64,000 nucleotides of DNA. It comes from Oscillospiraceae bacterium. GTDB taxonomy: Bacteria > Bacillota > Clostridia > Oscillospirales > Ruminococcaceae. The notes beneath the pieces are model-generated. The model saw only the letters and a program-made list of their open reading frames with translations, did no database searches and was not told the DNA's origin. Shown here one piece after another: positions 8,102 through 16,813 of the stretch (position 1 is its first letter; each line of letters starts with the position of its first letter). The stretch covers positions 21,085-85,084 of the forward strand of contig JAFTTI010000017.1 in the NCBI GenBank assembly GCA_017466865.1. Direction: 5' to 3'. Made by a program: the position numbers and the translations under genes.

Positions 8102-9610
8102 ATGGCATTTTTCTACGAAGGCGAATCACATACCTTTAACGAGTATCTTCTCGTTCCCGGTTACTCATCAGCAGAGTGCATCCCTGCTAATGTAAGCCTT
8201 AAAACACCCATAACAAAATTCAAGAAGGGCGAAGAACCCGCAATTATGATGAACATTCCTATGACATCAGCAATTATGCAGTCTGTTTCAGACGACAAAA
8301 TGGCTGTTGCTCTCGCTAAAGAAGGCGGAATTTCATTCATCTACGGCTCACAGACAATCGAAGAAGAAGCTGCTATGGTAGCAAGAGCAAAGAATTATAA
8401 AGCAGGTTTTGTTCCTTCTGATTCAAATATCGCTCCCGATGCTACTTTACAGGATATTTTAGACCTCAAGGAAAAAACAGGTCATTCAACAGTTGCGGTT
8501 ACTACTGACGGAACGGCAAACGGCAAACTCGTTGGTATCGTTACAAGCAGAGATTACAGAGTAAGCAGAATGTCAACAGACACAAAGGTAAGCGAGTTTA
8601 TGACTCCTATCGAAAAAATCGTTTCAGCGCCCAAGGAAACAACTCTTTCACAGGCTAACGATATTATCTGGGATAACAAGCTCAACTCACTTCCCATTAT
8701 AGATGACGAAGGCAAACTTATGTACTGGGTATTCAGAAAAGACTATGCAGAACATAAGGCAAACCCCAATGAACTTCTCGATGACCAGAAGAGATATGTA
8801 GTAGGCGCAGGTATCAATACACGCGACTATGAAGAAAGAATCCCTGCTCTTATCGAAGCAGGTGTCGATATTCTCTGTATCGACTCATCAGAAGGCTATT
8901 CAGAATGGCAGAAGAGAGTTCTTCAGTGGGTAAGAGAAAAATACGGCGATACAGTTAAAATCGGTGCAGGTAACGTTGTTGACAGAGAAGGTTTCCGTTT
9001 CCTCGCTGAATGTGGCGCTGACTTTGTAAAAATCGGTATCGGTGGCGGTTCAATCTGTATCACAAGAGAAACAAAGGGTATCGGAAGAGGACAGGCAACA
9101 GCAGTTATCGAAGTTGCAAAGGCAAGAGATGAATACTACGAAGAAACAGGAATTTATGTTCCTATCTGTTCAGACGGCGGTATCGTTTATGACCACCACA
9201 TCACTCTCGCTCTTGCTATGGGTTCTGATTTCGTTATGCTCGGAAGATATTTCTCTCGTTTCGACGAATCACCCACAAACAAGGTAAATGTTAACGGAAC
9301 ATATATGAAGGAATACTGGGGCGAAGGCTCTAACAGAGCAAGAAACTGGCAGAGATACGACCTCGGCGGTGCTAAGAAGCTTTCATTCGAAGAAGGCGTT
9401 GACTCTTATGTTCCTTACGCAGGAAGCCTTAAGGATAATGTTGGTCTTACACTCAGCAAGGTTAAATCAACAATGTGTAACTGTGGTGCACTCACAATTC
9501 CCGAACTTCAGCAGAAGGCAAAACTCACACTCGTTTCTGCTACAAGTATCACAGAAGGTGGCGCACACGACGTTGTTCTTAAAGATAAGAACGTATCACC
9601 CATAAAATAA
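8102..9610 (+). CDS. guaB: IMP dehydrogenase
   Basis: Oxidises IMP to XMP with NAD+, the committed step of guanine nucleotide synthesis. The 502-residue protein has the (beta/alpha)8 catalytic barrel interrupted by a pair of CBS domains (about residues 110-220). The active-site loop [12 protein letters not shown] contains the nucleophilic C319. The flap and IMP-binding SDGGI and GSDFVMLG motifs follow. GAAAGGGG precedes the ATG. It is flanked by its own promoter and terminator and so is probably monocistronic. Confidence 0.95.
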   Translation: MAFFYEGESHTFNEYLLVPGYSSAECIPANVSLKTPITKFKKGEEPAIMMNIPMTSAIMQSVSDDKMAVALAKEGGISFIYGSQTIEEEAAMVARAKNYKAGFVPSDSNIAPDATLQDILDLKEKTGHSTVAVTTDGTANGKLVGIVTSRDYRVSRMSTDTKVSEFMTPIEKIVSAPKETTLSQANDIIWDNKLNSLPIIDDEGKLMYWVFRKDYAEHKANPNELLDDQKRYVVGAGINTRDYEERIPALIEAGVDILCIDSSEGYSEWQKRVLQWVREKYGDTVKIGAGNVVDREGFRFLAECGADFVKIGIGGGSICITRETKGIGRGQATAVIEVAKARDEYYEETGIYVPICSDGGIVYDHHITLALAMGSDFVMLGRYFSRFDESPTNKVNVNGTYMKEYWGEGSNRARNWQRYDLGGAKKLSFEEGVDSYVPYAGSLKDNVGLTLSKVKSTMCNCGALTIPELQQKAKLTLVSATSITEGGAHDVVLKDKNVSPIK

Positions 9611-9618
9611 GCTTTTTC

Positions 9619-9655
9619 GGGCAGGAACTCGTTACAGAGTTCCTGCCCTTTGTTT
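9619..9655 (+). terminator. guaB terminator
   Basis: A perfect 12-bp G/C-rich stem (9619-9630 with 9637-9648) followed by TTTGTTTATTTT. Confidence 0.9.
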
Positions 9656-9719
9656 ATTTTAAACAAATTTTCAATAAAAACATCTATCCTCATAACAGTG
9701 TCTTTTGAAGTGGGAAATA

Positions 9720-9748
9720 TAGACAATCCCCCTTTTTTAATGTATAAT
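9720..9748 (+). promoter_or_regulatory. Sigma-A promoter for the GGDEF-EAL gene
   Basis: TAGACA (9720-9725) and TATAAT (9743-9748), 17-base spacer, about 57 bases before the start codon. It lies inside the longest possible ORF, which supports the downstream start. Confidence 0.7.
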
Positions 9749-9805
9749 AGGAATGTTAGGGGCAAACTATGCCCATTTTACAGAGAAAAGAGGTGTGTCA
9801 TCGTT

Positions 9806-12800
9806 ATGGGTAACTTTCTTTCTAACGCGAAAGACTGGATATTAAAGCTTTTCAGAAGAAGAGAACATTCTATTCTTGTAAGACTTATGGTGCCTATAAT
9901 GGTGATTATTCTTACTCAGGTTCTCGTGTTTATGCTCGTTATGCTTGCGAGTGGTGCGCTTGATTATGTTTATGACAGTTCATATCAGATACTCAACGAA
10001 AAAACAACACTCCACGCAAACCATATAATAACCGAACTCGTTGAAAAACGAAAGATAGTTACAAACTCAACACCTACAATAAACAGTATCGTAAGTTCAA
10101 AGCTTCTCACCTTGGGAAGAGAATCCTATGAAATCCGAACAGATAAGGAACTCGGAAACGAAATCCTTATGGATATAAGTTCGGAACTTTCAAGCGTTGT
10201 TATGGAAAATCCCATAGAAGGCGCTTTCGTTATCCTAAATAACGGAGAGGATACAGGAGAATATACATCGCTTTATCTCAAAGGACGCGACCTTAACGGA
10301 GGAAACAGCCTTCAGATTGTTAAGGGAACGGAAGAAATGGTTGAATTAACGGGAGCTAAAAAGCAGAATTCCTACTTTTTCTCTGACCACTTTACCTTCA
10401 ACGATAAAGATGCCGAAGAGGCAAAGTTCTTCTTCGAACCCTTAGAGGCGGGTATGAGAGGTGACGGAAAAGACTGCGGATACTGGAGTATGCCTTTTCT
10501 GATAGAAAACTACATAATCGAATCTATGACATATACAGAACCTCTTATTGCAGCAGACGGTACTGTTTACGGCGTTATCGGAATAGAATTTATAGAGAGA
10601 TATTATATCCGTTCGATTTTACAGATCGACAGCGAATCCTCAATAGATAATGTAGTTTATCTTCTGGCTGCTCAGAATGATGACAACCTTTCTATAAGAG
10701 ATTACAGAATTGCTTCAAGCAGCCACGAAAGATTTCAGAAGCACTATGCCAAAACAGGAATTTTGAATCTCGGCGGACAGGAAGTTCATAACGATGTCTA
10801 CCGTATTATGCAGACCGAAGATGATGATGAAAAGATTTACGGTTCGGTAAAGCAGATTCAACTTTATCCGAATAACTCCGCTTTCGCGACAGACAGATGG
10901 TATGTTATAAGCGTTGTTGACGAAGGAACACTTTTCGGATTTTCTGATTCTCTTATGACAACAGCAGCTTATGCCGTTGTTGTTTCGGTTCTTTTCGGTC
11001 TTTTAGGCGTTCTTATCGTTGCAAGACTTGTAACCCAGCCTATGACAAAAGTCGTTCGCGAAGTTAATAACCTTGATACAACAAGAAATGTGTGGTTTGA
11101 AAAGACAAATATCAGAGAAATCGATATGCTTACAACTTCTATCAAAAGCCTCAGTGAAAGAATTGTAAGTTCAACAACAAAACTTTCCCAGATTCTTAAT
11201 GTTCTCGATATTTCAATCGGTGCTTTCGAATATGATGACACTTCAGACCTTGCATACTGCACCGAAGGCTTCTATAACCTTATGGGATGGAGCACACTCA
11301 CATATATTGATGGCTATGTAGGAAAAGAATTCCTCTCAAGAAAAATCGAAGAAATGATACCCTATGAAACATCAGGAAACGAATCGTGGTATCGTATTGA
11401 AGATGATTACGGAAGTATCCGTTTTGTAAAGTTTACAGTAACAGAACTCGGAACGAGAACATTAGGCGTTGCTGAAGATGTTACAAAGGATGTTCAGGAA
11501 AAACGCAAACTCGAATTTGAGCGTGACTATGACCTTCTGACAGGTATTTACAACAGAAGAGCGTTCAAGAGAGAAGTTTCAGGTCTCTTCCTTTCAGAAA
11601 CAGTTGACCTTCGTGTTGCCTGCGTTATGATGATGGACCTTGACAACCTCAAATACATAAACGACACCTACGGACACGATTACGGCGACGAATACATCAG
11701 AAAATCAGCCGAAATTCTTTCATCCGCTGAAAAATGGGGCGGAATTGTTGCGAGAATGTCGGGCGATGAATTCTATGTATTCCTCAGCGGATATGATACA
11801 AAGGAAGAAATCCGCAATATCATAATGAGAATCAAAAAGGTTTTCAATTCAACCGAAATCGAAATGCCCGATGGTTCGAAGATAAAACTCCGTGCATCAG
11901 CGGGTATCGCCTGGTATCCCGATGACTCAAAGGATTTTGAAGAACTCCTCAGATATGCCGACTTTGCTATGTATACCGTTAAACACAGCGTCAAGGGTGA
12001 TATATGCGAATTCGACGGCGAAAAATATCATAAGGATGCTATCCTTCTCAGCGGTAAGGAAGAACTCAACAAGATTATCGAAAGTGAACTTGTCCGCTAT
12101 GCATTACAGCCTATCGTTGATGCAAAGAACGGCGAAATCTTCGCTTACGAAGCGCTTATGCGTCCTCAGGGCGATACACTTAAAACTCCGCTTGATGTAA
12201 TAAGAGTTGCAAGACAGCAGGCCAAGATGTATCAGATTGAAAAACTCACATGGCATAAGAGTATGCAGGCTTATATCAATCAGATTGAAAGCGGAAATAT
12301 CTCGCCTAACGCAAAACTCTTCCTCAACTCATTCTCAAGTCAGATTCTTACCGATGAAGACTTCAACGATTACGAACAGAGATATAAACAGTATCTCCCG
12401 AATATCGTTATGGAAGTTCTCGAATCTGATGAACTTGATGAAGGCTTTGCAAGAAAGAAGAGTGAGTATGTAAGAGGCTGGGGCGGTATTATCGCTCTCG
12501 ACGATTTCGGAACAGGCTATAATGGTGATTACTCACTTATCCTTCTTAATCCCGACCTTGTAAAGATAGATATGAATATGGTAAGAGGTGTAGATACCGA
12601 CGAAAACAAACAGGAACTCATCTTAAACCTCATTTCGTATGCTAAACGCCAGAATATCAAGATTTTAGCCGAAGGTGTACAGACACACGGCGAAATGGTT
12701 AAACTCATCGAGTTCGGCGTTGACTATATGCAGGGTAACTACTTTGCATTGCCTATGTTTGTTCCTTCTCAGGTAAGTGAAACCATCAAGCAGGAACTTA

Positions 12801-12829
12801 TAGAAGCAAACAGAAATCTGGGTATGTAA
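9806..12829 (+). CDS. Membrane-bound GGDEF-EAL cyclic-di-GMP enzyme
   Basis: A 1007-residue sensor protein for cyclic di-GMP turnover. A first membrane helix (about residues 20-50) and a second (about 385-415) bracket a large extracellular sensor of the Cache type. A linker and a PAS-like segment follow, then a GGDEF domain (about 565-740) whose signature reads SGDEF (652-656), and an EAL domain (about 760-1000). The EAL domain keeps E782 of the EAL motif, DDFGTGY (D899, D900), the KID lysine and AEGV. The phosphodiesterase half therefore looks competent; the cyclase half has serine for the first glycine and may be weak. The start at 9806 (MGNFLSN) has AGAGGTG upstream, and an in-frame ATG at 9650 precedes the promoter. 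Its place directly before the pilus operon suggests it tunes the second messenger for piliation. Confidence 0.9.
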   Translation: MGNFLSNAKDWILKLFRRREHSILVRLMVPIMVIILTQVLVFMLVMLASGALDYVYDSSYQILNEKTTLHANHIITELVEKRKIVTNSTPTINSIVSSKLLTLGRESYEIRTDKELGNEILMDISSELSSVVMENPIEGAFVILNNGEDTGEYTSLYLKGRDLNGGNSLQIVKGTEEMVELTGAKKQNSYFFSDHFTFNDKDAEEAKFFFEPLEAGMRGDGKDCGYWSMPFLIENYIIESMTYTEPLIAADGTVYGVIGIEFIERYYIRSILQIDSESSIDNVVYLLAAQNDDNLSIRDYRIASSSHERFQKHYAKTGILNLGGQEVHNDVYRIMQTEDDDEKIYGSVKQIQLYPNNSAFATDRWYVISVVDEGTLFGFSDSLMTTAAYAVVVSVLFGLLGVLIVARLVTQPMTKVVREVNNLDTTRNVWFEKTNIREIDMLTTSIKSLSERIVSSTTKLSQILNVLDISIGAFEYDDTSDLAYCTEGFYNLMGWSTLTYIDGYVGKEFLSRKIEEMIPYETSGNESWYRIEDDYGSIRFVKFTVTELGTRTLGVAEDVTKDVQEKRKLEFERDYDLLTGIYNRRAFKREVSGLFLSETVDLRVACVMMMDLDNLKYINDTYGHDYGDEYIRKSAEILSSAEKWGGIVARMSGDEFYVFLSGYDTKEEIRNIIMRIKKVFNSTEIEMPDGSKIKLRASAGIAWYPDDSKDFEELLRYADFAMYTVKHSVKGDICEFDGEKYHKDAILLSGKEELNKIIESELVRYALQPIVDAKNGEIFAYEALMRPQGDTLKTPLDVIRVARQQAKMYQIEKLTWHKSMQAYINQIESGNISPNAKLFLNSFSSQILTDEDFNDYEQRYKQYLPNIVMEVLESDELDEGFARKKSEYVRGWGGIIALDDFGTGYNGDYSLILLNPDLVKIDMNMVRGVDTDENKQELILNLISYAKRQNIKILAEGVQTHGEMVKLIEFGVDYMQGNYFALPMFVPSQVSETIKQELIEANRNLGM

Positions 12830-12844
12830 AATAGTAAGACAGGG

Positions 12845-12873
12845 TTACACAAATATGAACAAATTGTTAAAAT
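12845..12873 (+). promoter_or_regulatory. Distal promoter P1 of the pilC operon with conserved spacer
   Basis: TTACAC (12845-12850) and TAAAAT (12868-12873), 17-base spacer. The spacer contains TATGAACAAATTGTT, which recurs in the corresponding promoter upstream of the pilin genes (24300-24328). Similarity continues downstream to about 12916. The conserved spacer suggests an operator for a shared regulator. Confidence 0.5.
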
Positions 12874-12963
12874 ACACTGAAAATCACGAAAATATTGTGC
12901 AAAAAGCAGGTTTTTTAGTCACCATTTATTAATAATTACAAAATATTTGTTAGTTTTGTCTTA

Positions 12964-12992
12964 TTGTAACAAATGCTAAAAAATGATATAAT
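12964..12992 (+). promoter_or_regulatory. Proximal promoter P2 of the pilC operon
   Basis: TTGTAA (12964-12969) and TATAAT (12987-12992), 17-base spacer, about 70 bases before pilC. The rest of the 12830-13062 gap holds no gene, and I saw no cyclic-di-GMP riboswitch in it. Confidence 0.65.
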
Positions 12993-13062
12993 TATTTAAA
13001 ATGTATAAGTGTCTGTAAATTTCAGGCGTTATATACACATATATGGAGGTGCGATTCATTAG

Positions 13063-14253
13063 ATGAAAACTTATATGTACACCGCTAAGGATGCGCAGGG
13101 TAATCAGATAAAGGGCAGTACAAACTGTGAAGATTACAATGGCTTTCTTGAGCGTATGCAGGAAAGAGGCTTGTTTGTAATAAACTACAAGGAAGTCGAC
13201 AGTTCAGAAGCGAAGACAATCAAAAAGTTCAACACAGCAGAACTCGCATTTGCTTGTCGTCAGCTTAGTGCGATGATGTCAGCAGGTCTTTCTCTCGTTA
13301 AGGCACTCGACATCGTTTATCACGAACAGGAAAAAGCAGACGCAAAGCAGGTTTGGCTTGAAGTTTACGAAGAAGTTCAGAAAGGTCAGTCATTCTCAGA
13401 TGCTTTAAGAATGCAGAGAGGTTCATTCCCCTCATTCCTTATCTCAATGGTAAGTGCCGGTGAATCATCAGGTTCACTCGATACAGTTATGCAGCGAATG
13501 TCAGACCATTACGCAAAAGAAAACAGAATGAACAACAAGATCAAGGGATCGCTTACATATCCTATCATCCTTCTTGTTCTCGTTCTTGTAATCGGTGTAG
13601 TTCTCGTAGTATTCGTACTCCCGATGTTCGTTGAAATGTTCGGTGACTCAGAACTCCCGAAACTCACACAGATACTTATTAATATAGTAAACGGAACGAA
13701 AAAGTACTGGTATTTCGTCTTGATAGGCATTATAGCCATTGTCGCTGCGGTTAAATACGCATTCACACAGCCCGCTGTTCAGGAAGGCTGGGATAAGTTC
13801 ATTATCAAGTGCCCCGCAGTAGGAAAGCTCGTTGTTCAGATCTACACAGGTCGTTTCGCAAGAACACTTTCATCACTCTACTCAAGTGGTATTCCTATGG
13901 TAGAATGTCTTGAAAGATCATCAGCAATTCTCAATAACTCATACATCGATAAACTTTTCGCAACTCTTATCGAAGAAGTTAAGCAGGGTGAACCCCTCTC
14001 ACTTTCACTCCAGAGAACACAGATCTTTGAATCAATGTTCTGTTCGATGGTATTTGTCGGTGAAGAATCAGGTTCTCTTGATGACATCCTCGCTAAAACA
14101 GCCGACTACTATGAAGACGAAGCAGATACAGCTCTTCAGAAACTCGCAACATTCATCGAACCTGTTATCATCATCTTCATGGGTCTTATGGTAGGTTTCG
14201 TTATGGCGGCTATTCTTCCCGCGATGTATTCATCATACGAAAACATTGCATAA
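13063..14253 (+). CDS. pilC: Type IV pilus inner-membrane platform protein PilC
   Basis: The polytopic platform protein of the pilus motor; it couples the PilB and PilT ATPases to pilin insertion and removal. The 396 residues hold two copies of the GspF/PilC cytoplasmic domain (about 55-180 and 260-380). Both contain the family signature around SAGESSGSLD and GEESGSLDDIL. There are three hydrophobic spans near 165-190, 215-235 and 370-390. TGGAGGTG lies upstream of the ATG. It heads an operon with pilMN and pilO. Confidence 0.93.
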   Translation: MKTYMYTAKDAQGNQIKGSTNCEDYNGFLERMQERGLFVINYKEVDSSEAKTIKKFNTAELAFACRQLSAMMSAGLSLVKALDIVYHEQEKADAKQVWLEVYEEVQKGQSFSDALRMQRGSFPSFLISMVSAGESSGSLDTVMQRMSDHYAKENRMNNKIKGSLTYPIILLVLVLVIGVVLVVFVLPMFVEMFGDSELPKLTQILINIVNGTKKYWYFVLIGIIAIVAAVKYAFTQPAVQEGWDKFIIKCPAVGKLVVQIYTGRFARTLSSLYSSGIPMVECLERSSAILNNSYIDKLFATLIEEVKQGEPLSLSLQRTQIFESMFCSMVFVGEESGSLDDILAKTADYYEDEADTALQKLATFIEPVIIIFMGLMVGFVMAAILPAMYSSYENIA

Positions 14254-14329
14254 GCGAAATAAGATTTCGTTTTCCCGCATATCATGCGTTAAATAATCAA
14301 AAATCTAAATTTTTCAGAGGTGGTAAAAA

Positions 14330-16003
14330 GTGCTTTCATTCGATATTACGGATAGAAATATCAGGGTAATCAAAGGTACAGAGTCAGGTGGCGGAAAGAT
14401 CAAGATCCAGTCCTCAACTGACATCAAAATTGAAGAAGGTCTTATTTCAAACGGTTATATCAAGGATATAGCCCAGATGGCAACAATCATCAACTCAGGC
14501 CTTAAGCAGAGAAACATCAAGGATAAGGACGCTGTTATCAGTATTTCATCAAACCTTATCGTGTTCAGAGAACTCTATATCCCCAAGGATAAGGCAACAA
14601 AGCTCAAAACTGCAGTTCAGCTCGAAATGCAGAGAAATGTAACAGTTAACGACGAACAGTCTATCGCTTATACAGTTATCGGCGACGTTGAAAAAGACGG
14701 CAAGACAATGACAAAGGTTCTCGCAAACGCAGTTCCCAAGAACGTTGTTGAATGTTACAGAAGAGTATTCTCAATGCTCAACATTCAGCTCAAATCAGTT
14801 TCAGTTTCATGTAACTGTATTTCAAGAGTTCTTCTTTCTGACGGAAATGTATCATCAAAGATGCCTCTTTTCCTCGTTCAGATCGACCCCAACTTCATCA
14901 ACATCAACGTTTTTGAACATGGTCAGCTTTCATTCTCTCGTTTCGCATCAATTTCTCCTGATGACTATGATGACAAGAGCGACTATGTATTCCAGGCTGT
15001 AACTGAAAACCTCTACAGAATGTTCCAGTTCCAGCGTTCAAGAAGTGGCGAAAACGTTTCTGACGTTGTTTTCTATGGTGACACATCAGAATTCATCAGA
15101 CTCACAAATTCACTCGAACAGATGGATGTTAAGGCTTCACTCCTTAAAGTTCCTCCTATGCTCAGTGGTTATGAAAACCTTGAATTCTCACTTTACGCAA
15201 ACGCAATCGGTGCTATGTATCATCGTCCTAAGGAAGATGAAACTTCTAACCTTCTTACAACTGACGCTACAATGGGTCAGGCAGCAGACGGCGGCACAAA
15301 ATCAGCAAAGGCTCAGAAGAAGGACGTTACAGCAGGTCAGGTTCTCGGAACACTCTTCGGTGGTCTTTTCGCAGGTGCGGTTGTAATCGGTATTGCATGG
15401 GCAATCATCAGCCCTGTAATGACAGGTATGAAGCAGAAGGAAATCAAGAGAATTGACGCTTGGATCGAATCTGTTCAGCCAGAACTTGCTGAAATTGACA
15501 AGAGAATAGCAATGGTTGAAAAACTTAATACATTCAAGGGCAAGATTGATGTTGCAAAGACAGGTGTTCAGTCTTATCCTATATTCAATACAGAAGCATT
15601 TGTAAAGATTCTTGAATGTTCAGATGGCGTTACACTTAATAAATTCTCATTCTCAGAAGATGGAATTATCAATCTTGAATACACAGCAGAGTCGCTTTCT
15701 ATGCCCTCAATCGTAGCAGGTAGATTTGTTGAACAGGATTTCTTCGACAATGTTACATACGAAGGTTTCTCAAGCGGTGAAGAAGATGAAGATGATGATG
15801 GCGAAACAGGAATGTTAATCAACGATGAAACAGAAGACACAGAAGAAACTCCTCTCGTTGTTGTTGACCCTGTAACAGGCGAAGAAACAATAATCGAAGC
15901 AGTTGAAAGCGTAGCACCTCTTAAATTTACAATTCAGCTCCAGGTAAGAGGAAAACTTCAGAATGAAGCAATAAAGAACGGTTCGGAAGGCGGTGAGAAC
16001 TAA
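14330..16003 (+). CDS. pilM: PilM-PilN fusion protein of the type IV pilus
   Basis: Alignment-subcomplex protein that links the cytoplasmic motor to the envelope. The first 300 or so of 557 residues look like actin-like PilM (LSFDITDRNIRVIK start). An acidic/Ala linker, one membrane helix (about 338-365) and a PilN-like extracytoplasmic domain with an initial coiled coil follow. Separate pilM and pilN genes are the rule in Gram-negatives; a pilMN fusion is known in Clostridioides difficile. Translation starts at a GTG (14330), with AGAGGTGG eight bases upstream. The stop codon overlaps the pilO start by one base. An acidic stretch near residue 485 and a variable tail have no clear counterpart. 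Confidence 0.85.
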   Translation: MLSFDITDRNIRVIKGTESGGGKIKIQSSTDIKIEEGLISNGYIKDIAQMATIINSGLKQRNIKDKDAVISISSNLIVFRELYIPKDKATKLKTAVQLEMQRNVTVNDEQSIAYTVIGDVEKDGKTMTKVLANAVPKNVVECYRRVFSMLNIQLKSVSVSCNCISRVLLSDGNVSSKMPLFLVQIDPNFININVFEHGQLSFSRFASISPDDYDDKSDYVFQAVTENLYRMFQFQRSRSGENVSDVVFYGDTSEFIRLTNSLEQMDVKASLLKVPPMLSGYENLEFSLYANAIGAMYHRPKEDETSNLLTTDATMGQAADGGTKSAKAQKKDVTAGQVLGTLFGGLFAGAVVIGIAWAIISPVMTGMKQKEIKRIDAWIESVQPELAEIDKRIAMVEKLNTFKGKIDVAKTGVQSYPIFNTEAFVKILECSDGVTLNKFSFSEDGIINLEYTAESLSMPSIVAGRFVEQDFFDNVTYEGFSSGEEDEDDDGETGMLINDETEDTEETPLVVVDPVTGEETIIEAVESVAPLKFTIQLQVRGKLQNEAIKNGSEGGEN

Positions 16004-16713
16004 TGAAAATGTCATACAGAGATAAGTGCATACTCGTAGCACTCGTATTCATAATTACAGTTCTCGTCGGAGGACTTACAATCATCAAGTCATCAGTTCA
16101 GAAACTTCAGACTACAACAGTTACACATAAGCAGAAGAAGCAGGAAGAAGCTGATGTAAAGGCAAAGCTTGCTACAAAGGGCGACCTTGAACAGCAGATA
16201 GACGATACATATAAGGAACTCAAGAAGGAAAGCGAATATTTCCTTCCCGAAATGAAAACATACCAGATCGACCAGTATGTTTCTGCATTCTTCACAAATC
16301 TCGTTGACGGAGAAGGAATAGATGCAGAAGATAACAGCATAGAGATAAAGAGTTTAACAATCGAAGAAGCATCAGCAGAAGATATTGAATATTATGTTTA
16401 CGAACTCTTCAATGTTGAATATGAACTTGGTACAGCTTCAGATCTTAACGAAGCAAGACTTCATGCTATGAAGGGTAACACAGAATATGCAGTATCATCT
16501 TCAGAACCCGAACAGCTCGTTGTTTCTGTTGTTTCAGTAGGTGTTTATGGAGACAGTTTTGATAAATACCTCAAGGTATGTGATAAGATTGAAGATGACG
16601 GAAAATCAATCGTTCTCAGATCACTCGCTAAGGAAAGTAATGGCAAAGATGCTGAAGACACATTCACAATCTATGTTTACCAGCTCTCTGACATCCAGAA
16701 GCCTAAATATTAA
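16003..16713 (+). CDS. pilO: PilO-like type IV pilus assembly protein
   Basis: A 236-residue bitopic protein with a short cytoplasmic tail, one membrane helix (about residues 9-30), a coiled coil (about 35-75) and a small C-terminal domain. This is the PilO architecture, and it follows the PilM-PilN fusion with a one-base TAATG overlap. PilO dimerises with PilN to form the alignment ring. The assignment rests on architecture and position more than on conserved residues. Confidence 0.75.
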   Translation: MKMSYRDKCILVALVFIITVLVGGLTIIKSSVQKLQTTTVTHKQKKQEEADVKAKLATKGDLEQQIDDTYKELKKESEYFLPEMKTYQIDQYVSAFFTNLVDGEGIDAEDNSIEIKSLTIEEASAEDIEYYVYELFNVEYELGTASDLNEARLHAMKGNTEYAVSSSEPEQLVVSVVSVGVYGDSFDKYLKVCDKIEDDGKSIVLRSLAKESNGKDAEDTFTIYVYQLSDIQKPKY

Positions 16714-16721
16714 TAGCAAAC

Positions 16722-16759
16722 GACCTTACCCCGCCGAAGAAAATTCGGTCGGGGCGGTC
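16722..16759 (+). other. G/C-rich stem-loop inside the pilus operon
   Basis: Arms GACC-CCCCG-CCGAA and TTCGG-CGGGG-GGTC pair with small bulges. No T-run follows, so it is more likely a processing, stability or partial-attenuation element between pilO and the next gene than a full terminator. Confidence 0.5.
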
Positions 16760-16813
16760 TTGCCTAATAAAAAACAACACACAAATCAAGTTCTATGAAA
16801 GGAGTAAACCACA

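Noticed and set aside
12830-13062. Cyclic-di-GMP riboswitch between the GGDEF-EAL gene and pilC
   Set aside because: Specifically looked for; neither class I nor class II core motifs are present, only promoters and A/T-rich DNA.
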